From: Cymbomonas tetramitiformis
Taxonomy: Eukaryota > Chlorophyta > Pyramimonadophyceae > Pyramimonadales > Pyramimonadaceae
Assembly: GCA_001247695.2 (NCBI GenBank)
Contig: LGRX02024627.1
Location: 1-64,000 of the forward strand
DNA: 64,000 bases
Direction of reading: 5' to 3'
Positions 21,366-31,842 of this stretch are shown here, piece by piece (position 1 is the first letter of the stretch; each line of letters starts with the position of its first letter). A program made the position numbers and the translations under genes. The notes beneath the pieces are model-generated. The model saw only the letters and a program-made list of their open reading frames with translations, searched no databases and was not told where the DNA came from.

Positions 21366-21963
21366 TCAAGTGAGTAGGATATGAGCGGTAACCATTACAC
21401 CTAGAATCATTTTTAGCGGGATAATGACATCGAACATACAACATAGAGTAATCACTCAATGTTAAAAAAACTGGAGATTTGGGGCCAGCCAGCAATGTTC
21501 GCCAACTTGCGTACTCCCCCCCCCCCTCCCGCCAGCGCCAGCGTTCTATGAAATCACTCAGAATAGTGGGTCATTTTGTTTCAATCAGCCAACCATTTTT
21601 AAAATTTCAGTGATAAACCCGTGGAAATGCGACATTTTTGAAAAATTCCGCCTGCGGCACACCAATAAGAAATACGGCGCCAGCGCCCATATTTCTTATC
21701 ACCCCCATATTTCATAGCTCAAAAAAGCCAGTCAGCAATATTCACCAAATCGGGTACCCCCTCCAGCAAAGCTGGTTACTTTCTTATTGGCGGGGTGTCT
21801 TCTTATTACTGAGTGATTACTGTAGACTCTTCACGGGCTTCCCCAAATGCCTTATGATGCCGAAGTAATATCTTGTAATGAAGATAAAGCGAGTCTACAG
21901 CCAAAACAGGACGAAACTGGGGATTTCCCCTGACATCTGCACCTGATTTCTTTTAAAATCCTA

Positions 21964-22466
21964 CCCCGTGCAAGACACGTGTTTTACTCGAATGTGGTTT
22001 CCCAAACCTTAAAATGTGAACTCGCCACCCCCTACGTACCACAAGGCCTCCCGCGCCTCGAAATAGCCGAAACAGGGCGAAACTGGCGATTTCCCACATT
22101 TCGGACCCGAAAACGATTTTTTTCTAAAACCCTACCACGCGCAATGCATGAGTTTTACTTGAATGTAGTTTCCCAAACCTTAAGATGCGTACTCGCCACC
22201 CCCTACGTACCACAAAGCCTCCCGCGCCGAAAATAGCCGAAACCGGGCGAACTGGCGACCCCCTATTTCGAACCTGAAAACGATTTTTTCTAAAAACCCT
22301 ACCCCGCGCAATGCATGAGTTATACTTGAATGTGGTTTCCCAAACCTTTAAAATGCGTACTCGACACCCCCCTACGTGCCACAAGGCCTCGCGCACCTCG
22401 AAAAGAGCCAAAACAGGGAGAAACTGGCGATTTCCCCCCTCATTTCAGACCTGTAAACCTATTTTT
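21964..22466. repeat. Three tandem units of about 168 bp
   Basis: Units start at about 21964, 22134 and 22302. Each runs from CCGYGCAA through TTTCCCAAACCTTAA, ACTCGCCACCCCCTACGT and CGAAAATAGCCGAAAC-like words to CTAAAACCCTACC. Identity looks high, with a few indels. No coding is supported. Confidence 0.9.
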
Positions 22467-23430
22467 TCTTGTTCCCAAATTTTGTTTTGGACATAACACA
22501 GTTGTGATAAGGTTGAGCAACCTTTAGGAATTACAACTTGCTTCATAAAATCTATTTAACGAGGCACTACTGCCTCACATAGGCATACCCAGGCCGAAAA
22601 CAGAGGCTTTCGGCCCATATTTCTGGGGAATTCCTTATATATATATATATATAGTATACCTTAGAATTGCGAGCCGAAGTGCGGTGAACTTTTAAAATTT
22701 TCAAACGTTCCATTGTGCATGTGACGCGCCGAGGTTTTGCGACGGCTCGAACGGTGACGACATTGTACCACGGTATAGCGAATCTTGAGCAGCGAAGATG
22801 CTGTGTCGCAGGAGCGAATCTTGAGCAGACTCGCAGTGTAGACGTACATCGTGTCGCGGTAGCGATGACACTCTACCGCGAATATATGAAATAGAAATCA
22901 AATTCCACCATCCTCACTCGGAACCAAGCGCTCCAGCCTACGCCAGGCTGCATCACCACACAGCGCCCACAGAATTTTGTAGCTACACCACCCAACGCAT
23001 CCTGCGGTTCGGTGGCAGTCCAGGTAAGACAGATTTCAGATTTCCAATTTCTGAAAAATAGATTCTATCGTTTATGAATCTTCGTCGACCATAACGTTCA
23101 CTCTTGCATTAACTGTATGTCGACCGTTCGGACCGCCGGATCGAAACATCGACCGAGAGATTGACTGAATGACCGTTCAATCGCTAGTCACATCTAGCAG
23201 ATTCGATCAGAACATCAGATATTTACGCATCTCGTGATTCAAGATCATGTCACCACTCCTATCGGGAGACACGCGGCGCGGCTCCGACACAAATGGATAT
23301 GACATGATCCCGGTCGGCAACGTCTTCATTCTTCTTCAAGCTCGCATTTTGCGCCTACCTGCTGTCTGAGCGGCACCGCTTGTATTTTTGTTTGACCAAT
23401 GATTTTTGCGCGCTACTTTTCTTTGTCGAT
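22467..23430. other. Non-coding stretch with (TA)n microsatellite
   Basis: A (TA)n tract lies at about 22634-22654. Around 22750-22870 a GAATCTTGAGCAG word is repeated twice. No gene or RNA feature is seen. Confidence 0.4.
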
Positions 23431-23439
23431 ATTTCATAT

Positions 23440-24120
23440 TGACCATGTTTTTCGTGTGCACGCGTGGAAGCCCGGGGCGGGGGGGGTCTTCCTGCGATGT
23501 TCTCACGTGAGCCGCGTCCCGCCAGCAGCCGATTCTGGTTTCCTGCGATATAGGGATCCTTGGAGACCGTCGGGCGTCTTTACATCCCGCCTGGCGTTTT
23601 GGGTTCAATTCCCAACAGGAATTCTTCTTTCCTGAGCGGTGATTTTCTTTTGCAGGCTGCCGTGTATATATGCTGTGCCTTTTCTGAAGCCGCCAGCAAT
23701 GCTGCTGGCGGCAGCCGTCCTTCCCACTAGCCCTTCTAAATTGATGGGATATTTGGAGACCGGCGGGCTTCTTTACAGCCCGCCGATTTGGGTTCGATTC
23801 CCCACATCTTTACTGACCAGCGTTTCGTATTTTTGCAAGTTGCTGTGTTGACGCGGTGCTTCTTCTGAAGCCGCCAGAAACGTTGCTGGCGGCGTTGACT
23901 TCCGTTGCCCTGCATTGTTTGCGCAGTTTGATTTCTTTTTTGTAATTTCACACCTCCTGTTGAATTGGTCATGGCCTGCTGTTAAAATTAAAACGTCTGA
24001 CGTGTAAACTCCCACCCGAGGACGAAGTACCGGCTGTCGGTATATCGGGCTCGATTCCCAACGTGTTGACAGATTCCGTGTTCGGGTGTTGCAGGCGGGA
24101 AACGTTATAGATTTCGACAG
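23440..24120 (+). repeat. Tandem array with tRNA-like hairpins, forward orientation
   Basis: About three imperfect units of 180-200 bp. Each has a GGAGACCG-type start, a long GC hairpin (CGGCGGGC...GCCCGCCG at 23762-23787), a T-arm-like GGGTTCGATTCCC (variants at about 23610, 23790 and 24047), and then, spaced by an AT-rich segment, a second hairpin with arms GCCGCCAGCA/TGCTGGCGGC (23688-23714 and 23866-23893). GGTTCGATTCC matches the pol III B-box consensus. There is no D-arm and the candidate anticodon loops lack U33, so these are not functional tRNA genes. Confidence 0.7.
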
Positions 24121-24359
24121 TTTTACCTGTTGCTAATTTAGTAGGTCAGTTTCACCTGTTGCCTTGGACCGGTGAACCCTTTAAGTAGAAGCCTAGTCTA
24201 GAACGAATGTGTAAACAATATTAATTATGTCATATTTTAAGGTATAATTTGTGAATGCCGTGAATGTTTCTTGAACGCTTGCTTGCTATAACTGTGTTGC
24301 CTGTGCTAGTATGGACATGGTTATGTAGCATCATCCAAATAACGGGGTAGCACTTCATT

Positions 24360-24510
24360 TTTGTCGCATGATCTATTATTTTTGTCGCACCATGCGACAC
24401 AACAATTATATTCTGGAGCGACAAAAGTGAGTACGGGACTCATTATTGTCGCAGTGCGACAAACCGTGAGTAGGGGGCTCATTATTGTCGCAGCGACAAA
24501 AAGGAGACTG
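24360..24510. repeat. TTGTCGC/GCGACAA short palindromes
   Basis: TTGTCGCAGTGCGACAA and TTGTCGCAGCGACAA are near-perfect palindromes, with ACTCATTATTGTCGCA-type spacing repeated twice. They sit between the forward and inverted tRNA-like arrays. Confidence 0.75.
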
Positions 24511-24779
24511 ATATTTACGGACAGAATATTTACGGAAATTATACAGAAGATTATGGACTATAAACATAATATTACAGTTTACGGAAAAAACATATGCAAG
24601 CTAACTAACAATTGGTAGGAGAATGTGCTCACGTTAGCAAAGCATGCTCGATTGTCTAGTCTATATTCATTACATAACTATGCTTATACATCTTTACAAT
24701 AAATGTGCAGTGCATACTATTTCGAATGTGAAGTCAGGTATGAACAAAACAAATCCTGTAGACGATTGACTTCTAAAAT

Positions 24780-25620
24780 CTAAAAGATAAGCAGGTTGCT
24801 GGGCACCGCAACATGCATTTCGCCAGCGATAAAAGTAAAACTGAAATACCTGCACACAGCGAACGCTAAAACGTCAGAACGAAGTGATAAGATGTTGCAA
24901 ACATCATGAAAACACGCAGGCATACAAACATTCGAAGACAATAAGCAAAATAGCTCAAACTACACTCTTCACAAATTACACACAGCAACATGCGTATCGC
25001 CAACGAGCATGAAATAGTTGAAATACCTGCACACGGTAAACGCAAACATGTCAGAAATAAGATGAACGACAAACCAACCGCAGACGCAACGAGAAACAGC
25101 ACACACGCGAAACAGGCATTCAGGAATGCGAAACAGGCATTCAGGAATGCGGCGAAACAGGAAAAAGTGACCGGATATCCTGCAAAATTACAGAGAGCAA
25201 AGTCAGTGAGGGTGGTGGGACTCGAACCCACGCTGCACAATCTGTGCAGATATCGCCCTCGAAAAAAAAACACCATATGAGAAACACGCGGAACGAACAC
25301 AAAACAGGCGCTTGAAAACAAATAGCAAATTCCTGAAGAATATCAGTCAGTGAGGGCTTGTAACAACAACAAATCCGTCGGGCAGCAGTACAGCCCGTCA
25401 GTCAGCCTCGCTACAAGAATGCCCTCTACGAAGACAATCAAGGGGCGCCAGCAACCGAATGTTGCTGGCGGCATCGGACATAGCGCAACAACGAACGTGA
25501 CTTCTAAAACAAGGAAACGCTACTCAGCAAGGATGATGGGATTTAACCGGGAAATAGTTAGTATGCGCGATACATGCAGCAGAACAAAAATGCGGGACAC
25601 AGCAGGCAACGGTGTCAGGT
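24780..25620 (-). repeat. Tandem array with tRNA-like hairpins, inverted orientation
   Basis: Read on the minus strand it repeats the elements of the 23.4-24.1 kb array. A perfect T-arm GTGGGTTCGAGTCCCAC lies at 25212-25228, followed by an acceptor-like CACCCTCA pairing 6/7 with GAGGGCG. A GGTTAAATCCC variant is at about 25550, and a GCCAGCAAC/GTTGCTGGC hairpin at 25447-25471. A 178-bp period is visible in GCAACATGC...GAAATACCTGCACAC (24808 and 24986). A 20-bp tandem (AACAGGCATTCAGGAATGCG) is at 25108-25147. Confidence 0.65.
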
Positions 25621-25784
25621 GCGCCGCAAAATGAAAGCTTATAGAATTAACGTGTGAGTGAATATTTGATATATGAAATCAGCCAGCCGCGGCCCGCGTG
25701 GGTCCATGTCTGGATGAAGATAGCGGATGAAAATTCAGAATGAAAGTTGATGACAGTGTTTCGGGTCAACTGTGACACTGTAAT

Positions 25785-25872
25785 GTTCGTCGCAAACCCA
25801 TGCCATGTCAGCATGTCTGCCAGGTGAATTTTTTTTGTCGTGTCGCAAACCCATGCCATGTCAGCATGTTGC
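25785..25872. repeat. Two 27-bp direct repeats
   Basis: GTCGCAAACCCATGCCATGT followed by CAGCATGT occurs at about 25790 and 25843, separated by a T8 run. The GTCGCA word links it to the palindromes at 24.4 kb. Confidence 0.85.
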
Positions 25873-25999
25873 GAAAGTCTGGAACCTGTCGCATCGCATT
25901 TGTCGCGAGGGAGCCACACTTAAGGGCTTTTTGTGGTGCAGTTTTTTAATTTACCAATATATAAATCGAAACTGATCGCGTCGCTGATTGGCTTATCCA

Positions 26000-26410
26000 T
26001 CGTCTGCAAACCATCTCGTTTTTGTCGTGTGATCCCTTTCCCTTGTCGTCCCATATTCATGGTGCCTATCTCAGGCGCTCGCACTTCTTATTGGCGGTTA
26101 TGGGCGATCAGTCCAAAACATCTCATGTAAAACACCCTGAAATCTGTAGCACGTGCGCCTTCTATAATTATACAAAAAAACGTGCTCCTTGTACGTGCAC
26201 AGTCAGCTTATGGTATTTCGCGTGTGACCCATATTCATGGAGTTTATCTAATCTCATGGCTCCTCTGATTGGCGATCAGTCGGAAATCTCTTTTATACGC
26301 CATCTGAAATCTGTCGCGCTGATAACTTCTGCATGAATATCCATAATTCGATACTACGCCCAGGAATATTCTATGCGTCTCTGATTGGCGGCAATGCTCC
26401 ACCGATTTGT
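26000..26410. repeat. Degenerate direct repeats, about 190 bp apart
   Basis: CCCATATTCATGG, GATTGGCGATCAG/GGGCGATCAGTCC and TGAAATCTGTMGC recur in the same order from about 26040 and 26228; a third partial copy starts near 26335. No coding is supported. Confidence 0.6.
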
Positions 26411-26844
26411 ATAACTCTCCTGCTTGCCATCTTAAGGTGACCGGTGTGGACTGCAATATAATTATATATGGGCGGTTACTCCCGATCTGACAGGGAAATC
26501 ACACTGTTTCCGTAAAAAAGGGCCCCAAAGGTGGACAGTTCTGGTAGTATCGTGTGCGTCGATGTCACTTTTTCCAGGAAAACCTGTTTCGCTCCTATAA
26601 GGGAAACGCAGGGCCTTGCAGCTTTTTTTTGAAAAAGCTGCGAACCGTCGGTGTATAATGTTGAGTATAATCGGATCTGTTTGCGACACGACAAAAAAAA
26701 TACACCTCGCGACACAAAAAAGGCGCTTCCAAATAACGGTATAATAAACTACGTTGCATATCATTCGCGTGGTACTATTTGTTTAGTAGTTTGTATTTCC
26801 AGTCATAATCGCGGTACTATTCGTTTGTGTTCCCCCTAGCTTAA

Positions 26845-27005
26845 TATCATTTTCGAATGTAGCTATAGCCGAAAATCAGTTTTGTAGCTATAGCTGAAAA
26901 TCAGTTCTGTAGCTAGCTACAAAATGGCATACCGCTCTCAATTTTGTAGCCTAGCTACAAAAGCCGGAAGCTGCAAAATGTCGCGGGGGTAGCTACAAAA
27001 TGGCT
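26845..27005. repeat. TGTAGCTA-based tandem and inverted repeats
   Basis: A 27-bp unit (TGTAGCTATAGCYGAAAATC plus AGTTY) is repeated twice, then several AGCTACAAAATGGC/TTTGTAGCTAGCTACAAAA words form palindromes. Confidence 0.8.
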
Positions 27006-27834
27006 ATGGTACCGTGATGAGAGGTCGGCGAACACTGAACTGAGTGACGAAGCGCGAGACGGTGAACGCTGTAGCAATATATCTTTCACTACCCCGAAGT
27101 ACACGGTGTGATAATTATAGACTGTGGGCGAAACAGCGGATTTGTTTCTTTGGCGACTTTGTGGGTTTGGGTTCGGAATGAACCCAAACCGAACACAGCC
27201 AAAGAGTTACAGAGGTTCCTGTGCGTGCTGCTAGCGAACGAAAACTGTATGAGACATTGCTAACATGCATATCAAGGTATGGCTTACGCGTAGACGATTT
27301 GAGATAAAAGTGTCAGAATCTATTTTTAATATTCCGGTGTGAATGTGTGGGAGAAATAGGTTACGTGTGCTTTATTATTTTTCTTCCGGCAATTATTTTG
27401 TTTGGGCGCTGTGCGCGTGGGGGTTTCATGCGTTACCGGTACTGGCACCCGTAACTGGTAACATTCATTGTAACCCGAAACTTCGAAATGGGAACGCGAG
27501 TTGCGGGAGAATTGCGAGATCGCGAAATTATCTATTGGTAAATTCATCACGACCGTAGATTTACGGCCACCGTGTTTAAGTACAAGTACTCTTAAAGCAC
27601 AGTCGAGTGTACAGTGGCAGAATTGTATGGCGCTGGTGCTGGCGCTTGCGTTTGCGTATCCGTACAAGTATCGGTACTGTGTACAACTGTTATCGCTGTT
27701 CGTCGTGAAATACCCGAGTGCTTCAGAAACGCCGACCGATAATGACATTTTGACAGATATTTAAACAGCGTCAACTGATTCTGATGACTGACAGTTAGCA
27801 GGAAACGACGACTTCATTATAAGCAACTGACAAG
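27006..27834. other. No gene supported
   Basis: Overlapping ORFs on both strands (27326-27748 minus, 27501-27764 plus) share the same bases and have no recognisable domain or splice logic. Confidence 0.35.
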
Positions 27835-28411
27835 ATGCATCAACCTCCTAGCGTAGGTAGCGTCGCCTCAGGTAGCCCAAATGCTTATTATATCGACACT
27901 GTTGATGGACATTATTGGGAGTGCTTTTGCTGCGGACGGTGGATTTTCAGGCAGGCTTTGGTCGTTGTATATGGGTATGAGGTGAACTTATATTGTGGCA
28001 AGAATATGTTTATGGTTGTGTATGTCTTGTGTTGAGGCTGCATCGGAGCCAAATTTTTAAATGGACGACTTGTTAAGTATTAAGAGGCAGCGCGCTCTAG
28101 CTCAAAAGGAATACCTCCGGAAACGGCGAGAGGACAACGCTAGGGGGAAACGGTTAACTATAGCTAGAGAACTGTCAATCGAGTTCAAGAGGCCTAAGGC
28201 AATCGATAACAATGGCACAGACATTGCAGTTACATACATCGTGGTTTTCACAGCAGCCATACTTAGAAGGGGCATCAATGTTACTAGGCAAGAGCAAGAA
28301 ACATTAGTTTACGGCAGAGTTGAAAAAACATTGTACAATTCACAGCAAGTACTAGTCGAATACATAAACTATGATGGACAGTTCTACACTTTTACATTTT
28401 TCTGCATGTAG
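27835..28411 (+). CDS. Two small ORFs upstream of the Replitron-like remnant
   Basis: 27835-28035 (66 codons, MHQPPSVGSVAS start, with a C-F-C-C-G-R-W cluster) and 28061-28411 (116 codons, MDDLLSIKRQRALAQKEYL start, strongly basic first half then hydrophobic stretches). Both are plus strand and sit 200-800 bp before the HUH domain. The second could be a basic N-terminal part of the same transposon protein, but no splice joins it convincingly. Neither family is recognised. Confidence 0.3.
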
Positions 28412-28600
28412 ATTGTCTGCGTGTTTGACGTGAAGGAGAGAGAGCCTTTGCCACTACCGGTGGCACCTTGCAAGGAGTAATGCTGGCAAAAAGGGAATCC
28501 TTTCCATTAAAAGGTGCGCCGCCAAACGAAGACTGCAGAATTCCTGCGCCGCCAAAAGGTAACATGTCACTGACCGGTTAATTTTGAACGCAGATGCGAT

Positions 28601-29770
28601 AGAAACGTACATGTGTACGGCAGTCAAATCCCGTACTTAGCAGCGAAGATGAAGACGCTGATGAGGAAGAACCCCAGCTGGATGTATACAGTAGCGACGA
28701 TGATGGCGCCGATGATTCTGATTTCGACATTATTCCACGACCTGCACGAACAGCAGCAGCGCGGAAGTCAGCACAGCGTAATTATACTGGAACTACTTCT
28801 ACCCGCGGCAAAGCCAAGCGTGCGCCCAAAACAAAGCAGCCAGCTGCAGATTGTTATCACGAATTCAGTATCACGTTTTCGAAACTGGGTGCAGATTTAC
28901 CTGAGGATGAGTTCCACAAGGGAGCTGATCATCTGGAGGGGGTCTTGGACTACATGGCGTGTGTTTACGAGCAAGGGGATGAAGAAAACCACTGGCACGC
29001 GCAGTGTACTGGTGGCGGCACGGACATCAAGTAGGACGCCATTCACGCTACCCTGAAGTCTGCACTCGGATGGTAATGCATCAACCGTCAGTCGAACTGG
29101 AATCTGGTCGTCAAATATCTTACATAACAAAAATAAGGTACACACACGTTTCGGGATGATCGGCTACTGCCATAAGAATGTACAGAGCGAGACTGGAGGA
29201 CGCCATCATTCGGAACAAGAACGTCAGCGAAGCAGAAATTAAGGCTGGGTTGGGCACGTACCTTCGTTACGGTTCTTCTCAGCTGAAAGGAAGAATGGAG
29301 TTGACGAAGTACAATTTGTCCGCGAAGGCAGATCAGTCTGTGGAGGATGGTTATCATGCCCGCGTTAACTGTGAACACGGACATCACCAACGTCCTGTTC
29401 CCTAGTTCGACCTCCTACTTCGATCGATCCAGGTATAAATTCTAAATTCTAGAGCCAAATCGCGAATTTTGAATTTCACATCTTGAGTTTCGCATCTGTA
29501 TCGTTGGATTTTAACATTGTTGAATCTGACTGTCTGTGCAGGTATTTTAATAACCAGATTGTGAACTCAGACACTCAGATCAGGCAAATGTCATATGAAG
29601 AATCTGACGTGTCTGGCACTGAAGAAGAGCAGACTAGGCGGGTTTACGAGGCACGGCAGAATGTTCCTAAAGATAGCAGATATTTTTCTGACACACATGC
29701 AGAGGTGATGGCAGAGCGTGGGAGAGTTTATCCGAATGCAGATGAAGCTGGATCGAGTGGCACAGCGAAT
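28601..29770 (+). pseudogene. Replitron-like HUH endonuclease, degraded
   Basis: Segment 28601-29034 encodes an acidic N-terminus (SSEDEDADEEEPQLD), a basic stretch (RGKAKRAPKTKQ), then HEFSITFSKLG and the metal-binding HUH motif in NHWHAQC (HWH at 28990-28998). The frame then meets stops (29032 and three more). Past a one-base shift come RFGMIGYCHKN (29147-29179; Tyr/Lys motif) and, after another shift, 29178-29405 with KNVSEAEIKAGLGTYLRYG and LKGRMELTKYN. This order matches the Rep-like HUH domain of Replitrons, eukaryotic DNA transposons known from green algae and oomycetes. A further frame (29357-29442, VNTDITNVLF) can be spliced to 29543-29770. Several stops and frameshifts make it inactive. 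Confidence 0.75.
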
Positions 29771-31423
29771 GTAAGTAAAACTGCTGAGTTGGCATCTGAA
29801 GAAGTGCCGACACACGCCCCTTATCAGTATAACCTCTGTGCGGGATTTGGGGTTGAGGACATCCTGTCTTCTGTCACAATGACCACAACTGTCATGAATG
29901 TTACTCCACCGAGACAGCAGACGCAGCAGGCAAAATGTTTTGTTCCTGGTGCCGAGGCACAAGCCCGTGCTGCCACGACCGAGGCTCAGGCTGTCACGCC
30001 AGAAACTGTAGTGCCTGCAGTGAACTCTGTTAGCACTTCTCTTTTAAAACAGCTCCAGAATCGAAGAGTTAGCAAACATTGTTTTTGCCATGCTTCGCTC
30101 AAAAAGTGCAAAGCTTTAAGCATTTTATTTTTATACAGAATTTTAGTTTCGGAGATTTTTAACAAATGGCTTTTTGTAGATGTGTCATGGCGAATTTTCT
30201 AATTTGAACGATTTTCTTAATTTTCATAGTTTGTTATCAAGTTATTTGAATAGTTTGCTATATGTACATCAACAACCGTAAGGGTTTCGCTATGCAATCT
30301 AATAACCAAAGCACATGCAGTATTTATAAAGTATCTGTGTGATTTCGAAAGACAATCGGAAAGTCTGCTCAACTATATGTATGGTAACTCTTCGGATTCA
30401 ATTCAGCCGTCAGAAACTGAATCCGGTTCCTTGTGGCACTGCCTCACTGGATCCCATAAAGTCGTATCTCTGTATGTAGCTTCCTCGCGTAAGACCAGTG
30501 ATGAGTAAGTTAATATTATGACATTATATGATCACATCATCTAGTCATTCTTCAGTTTCAGCCACGCTGTCCGGTTTTAACACTTTATAGAATTCCCGCT
30601 TTAATCACAATGGATTCTGCCGATCACTTGAACCGATTCAATCCGTCTTTGCTGTTCGCGACTCTCTCGCGTATCGCCAGTGTCCTTTTAGTCCATTTTC
30701 ATCGTGTCTTGCTTCATGAGCACAGTACTCATGCATCTGACCTAATACCCCTAGTTCAGTCACTCCTCAGCTTGACCAAACTCCGCATACTTCTAGTCAT
30801 ATCATACACACCGCCCCGGATTGTGATGAATAAGAAACGAGGACGAACTACCCTCACAAGGGGCTCTTTTACAACGATGCGGATTTCCGAGGGATTTCCC
30901 TTATATTCATCCAGCTCACCATTTGTGCCAAGTGAGTAGTATGTTTTGTTTGCTTCATATGTGCAATCATGGCGGTATTCTCTGCTGATTGATCGTTGGA
31001 CTGCGGGTTACATGCGCAGTCGTACCATTGTTGCTAGTACGACTACAATACTGCGTCCAACTGAATGTATGCAGACAAGGAACATAAATGCATGCTATAT
31101 GATTATGGCAGCACCTAGGTGTTACAGACCACCATTTATCTAACACTGCAGCGCCTTTTCGGTCGCTGACAGGTTTATCATTTTATTTCAAACCGCTAAA
31201 AAATGCTGCATTGTTTGTTGTGGAGCGCGATCTAACTCCTGGACAAAATACACGCAAAAATAATACCCAATAGACTTAAAAAATCGAAATTTGAGGGAGC
31301 AGTAACAGACGGAGGCAGATTAACCACATTCGGTTCCCACCGAAAACCCAAGTATCACATCGTAACCAGTATGTAGCGGTGCATGTATTCTGCAAATGGT
31401 CGTGATATATGCCTGACAAATAA
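29771..31423. other. 3' flank of the Replitron-like remnant; no gene supported
   Basis: The frame from 29543 stays open to 30202 but loses coding character after about 30060. ORF 30610-30939 has no recognisable domain. Part of this could be the transposon's 3' end; no terminal hairpin could be fixed. Confidence 0.3.
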
Positions 31424-31842
31424 TCAGGATGATAGCCGGTCTGGATACTGGTCATCCAATGCGCGCATTAATCTTTTTGCGTGCAGCCCTTTCAACTGAA
31501 GATCGTTTGCGAGATCCTCCATAGTCAGCTCCGACAGCAGTAGTCCATTCACCTCATTGTGCTCGAATGCAGCGGAAGGAAGTCCGAGCTTCTTGACAAA
31601 TTCACAAACATCGTTTACAGTGTATGCATCCAGCGGTTTGGCGCGAGTTGCAGGTGGCGGCGCGTCTCTTTGATTGGCGTACGCATTCCGCAAGTTTGCT
31701 GCCGACTGTGCTTGAATTTGCTGCTTGATTGGTGTGGGAATCGCAGCATCCTCATCTGATGATGAATCATCATCTGACGATGAAGGCGGTTTTCTGGGAG
31801 CAGCTTTTTCCTGGCCCTGTACTTTCTTAGCATTGTTCATCC
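31424..31842 (-). CDS. Receptor gene exon: SAM domain and stop
   Basis: 419 bp, acceptor GATGCAACAG. It starts with a basic then acidic low-complexity stretch (SSSDDDSSSDEDA) and ends with a sterile alpha motif of about 60 residues: YTVNDVCEFVKKLGLPSAAF, VNGLLLSELTMEDLANDL, GLHAKRLMRALDD. The W-to-Y change at the first position and the L-x-L-x3-D-L core are within normal SAM variation. SAM domains self-associate or bind other SAM proteins. Stop codon at 31424-31426. Confidence 0.85.

Noticed and set aside
25205..25262. Functional tRNA gene on the minus strand
   Set aside because: T-arm and most of an acceptor stem are present, but there is no D-arm, the anticodon loop lacks U33 and total length is about 54 bases.
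24866..25321. 151-codon Phe/Cys-rich minus-strand ORF
   Set aside because: It runs through the tRNA-like inverted array and its short tandem repeat, with no domain or start context.
28601..29110. Alternative genetic code with TAA/TAG as sense codons in the Replitron-like gene
   Set aside because: The same region also has frameshifts, and other genes here end normally at TAA or TAG, so decay explains the stops.
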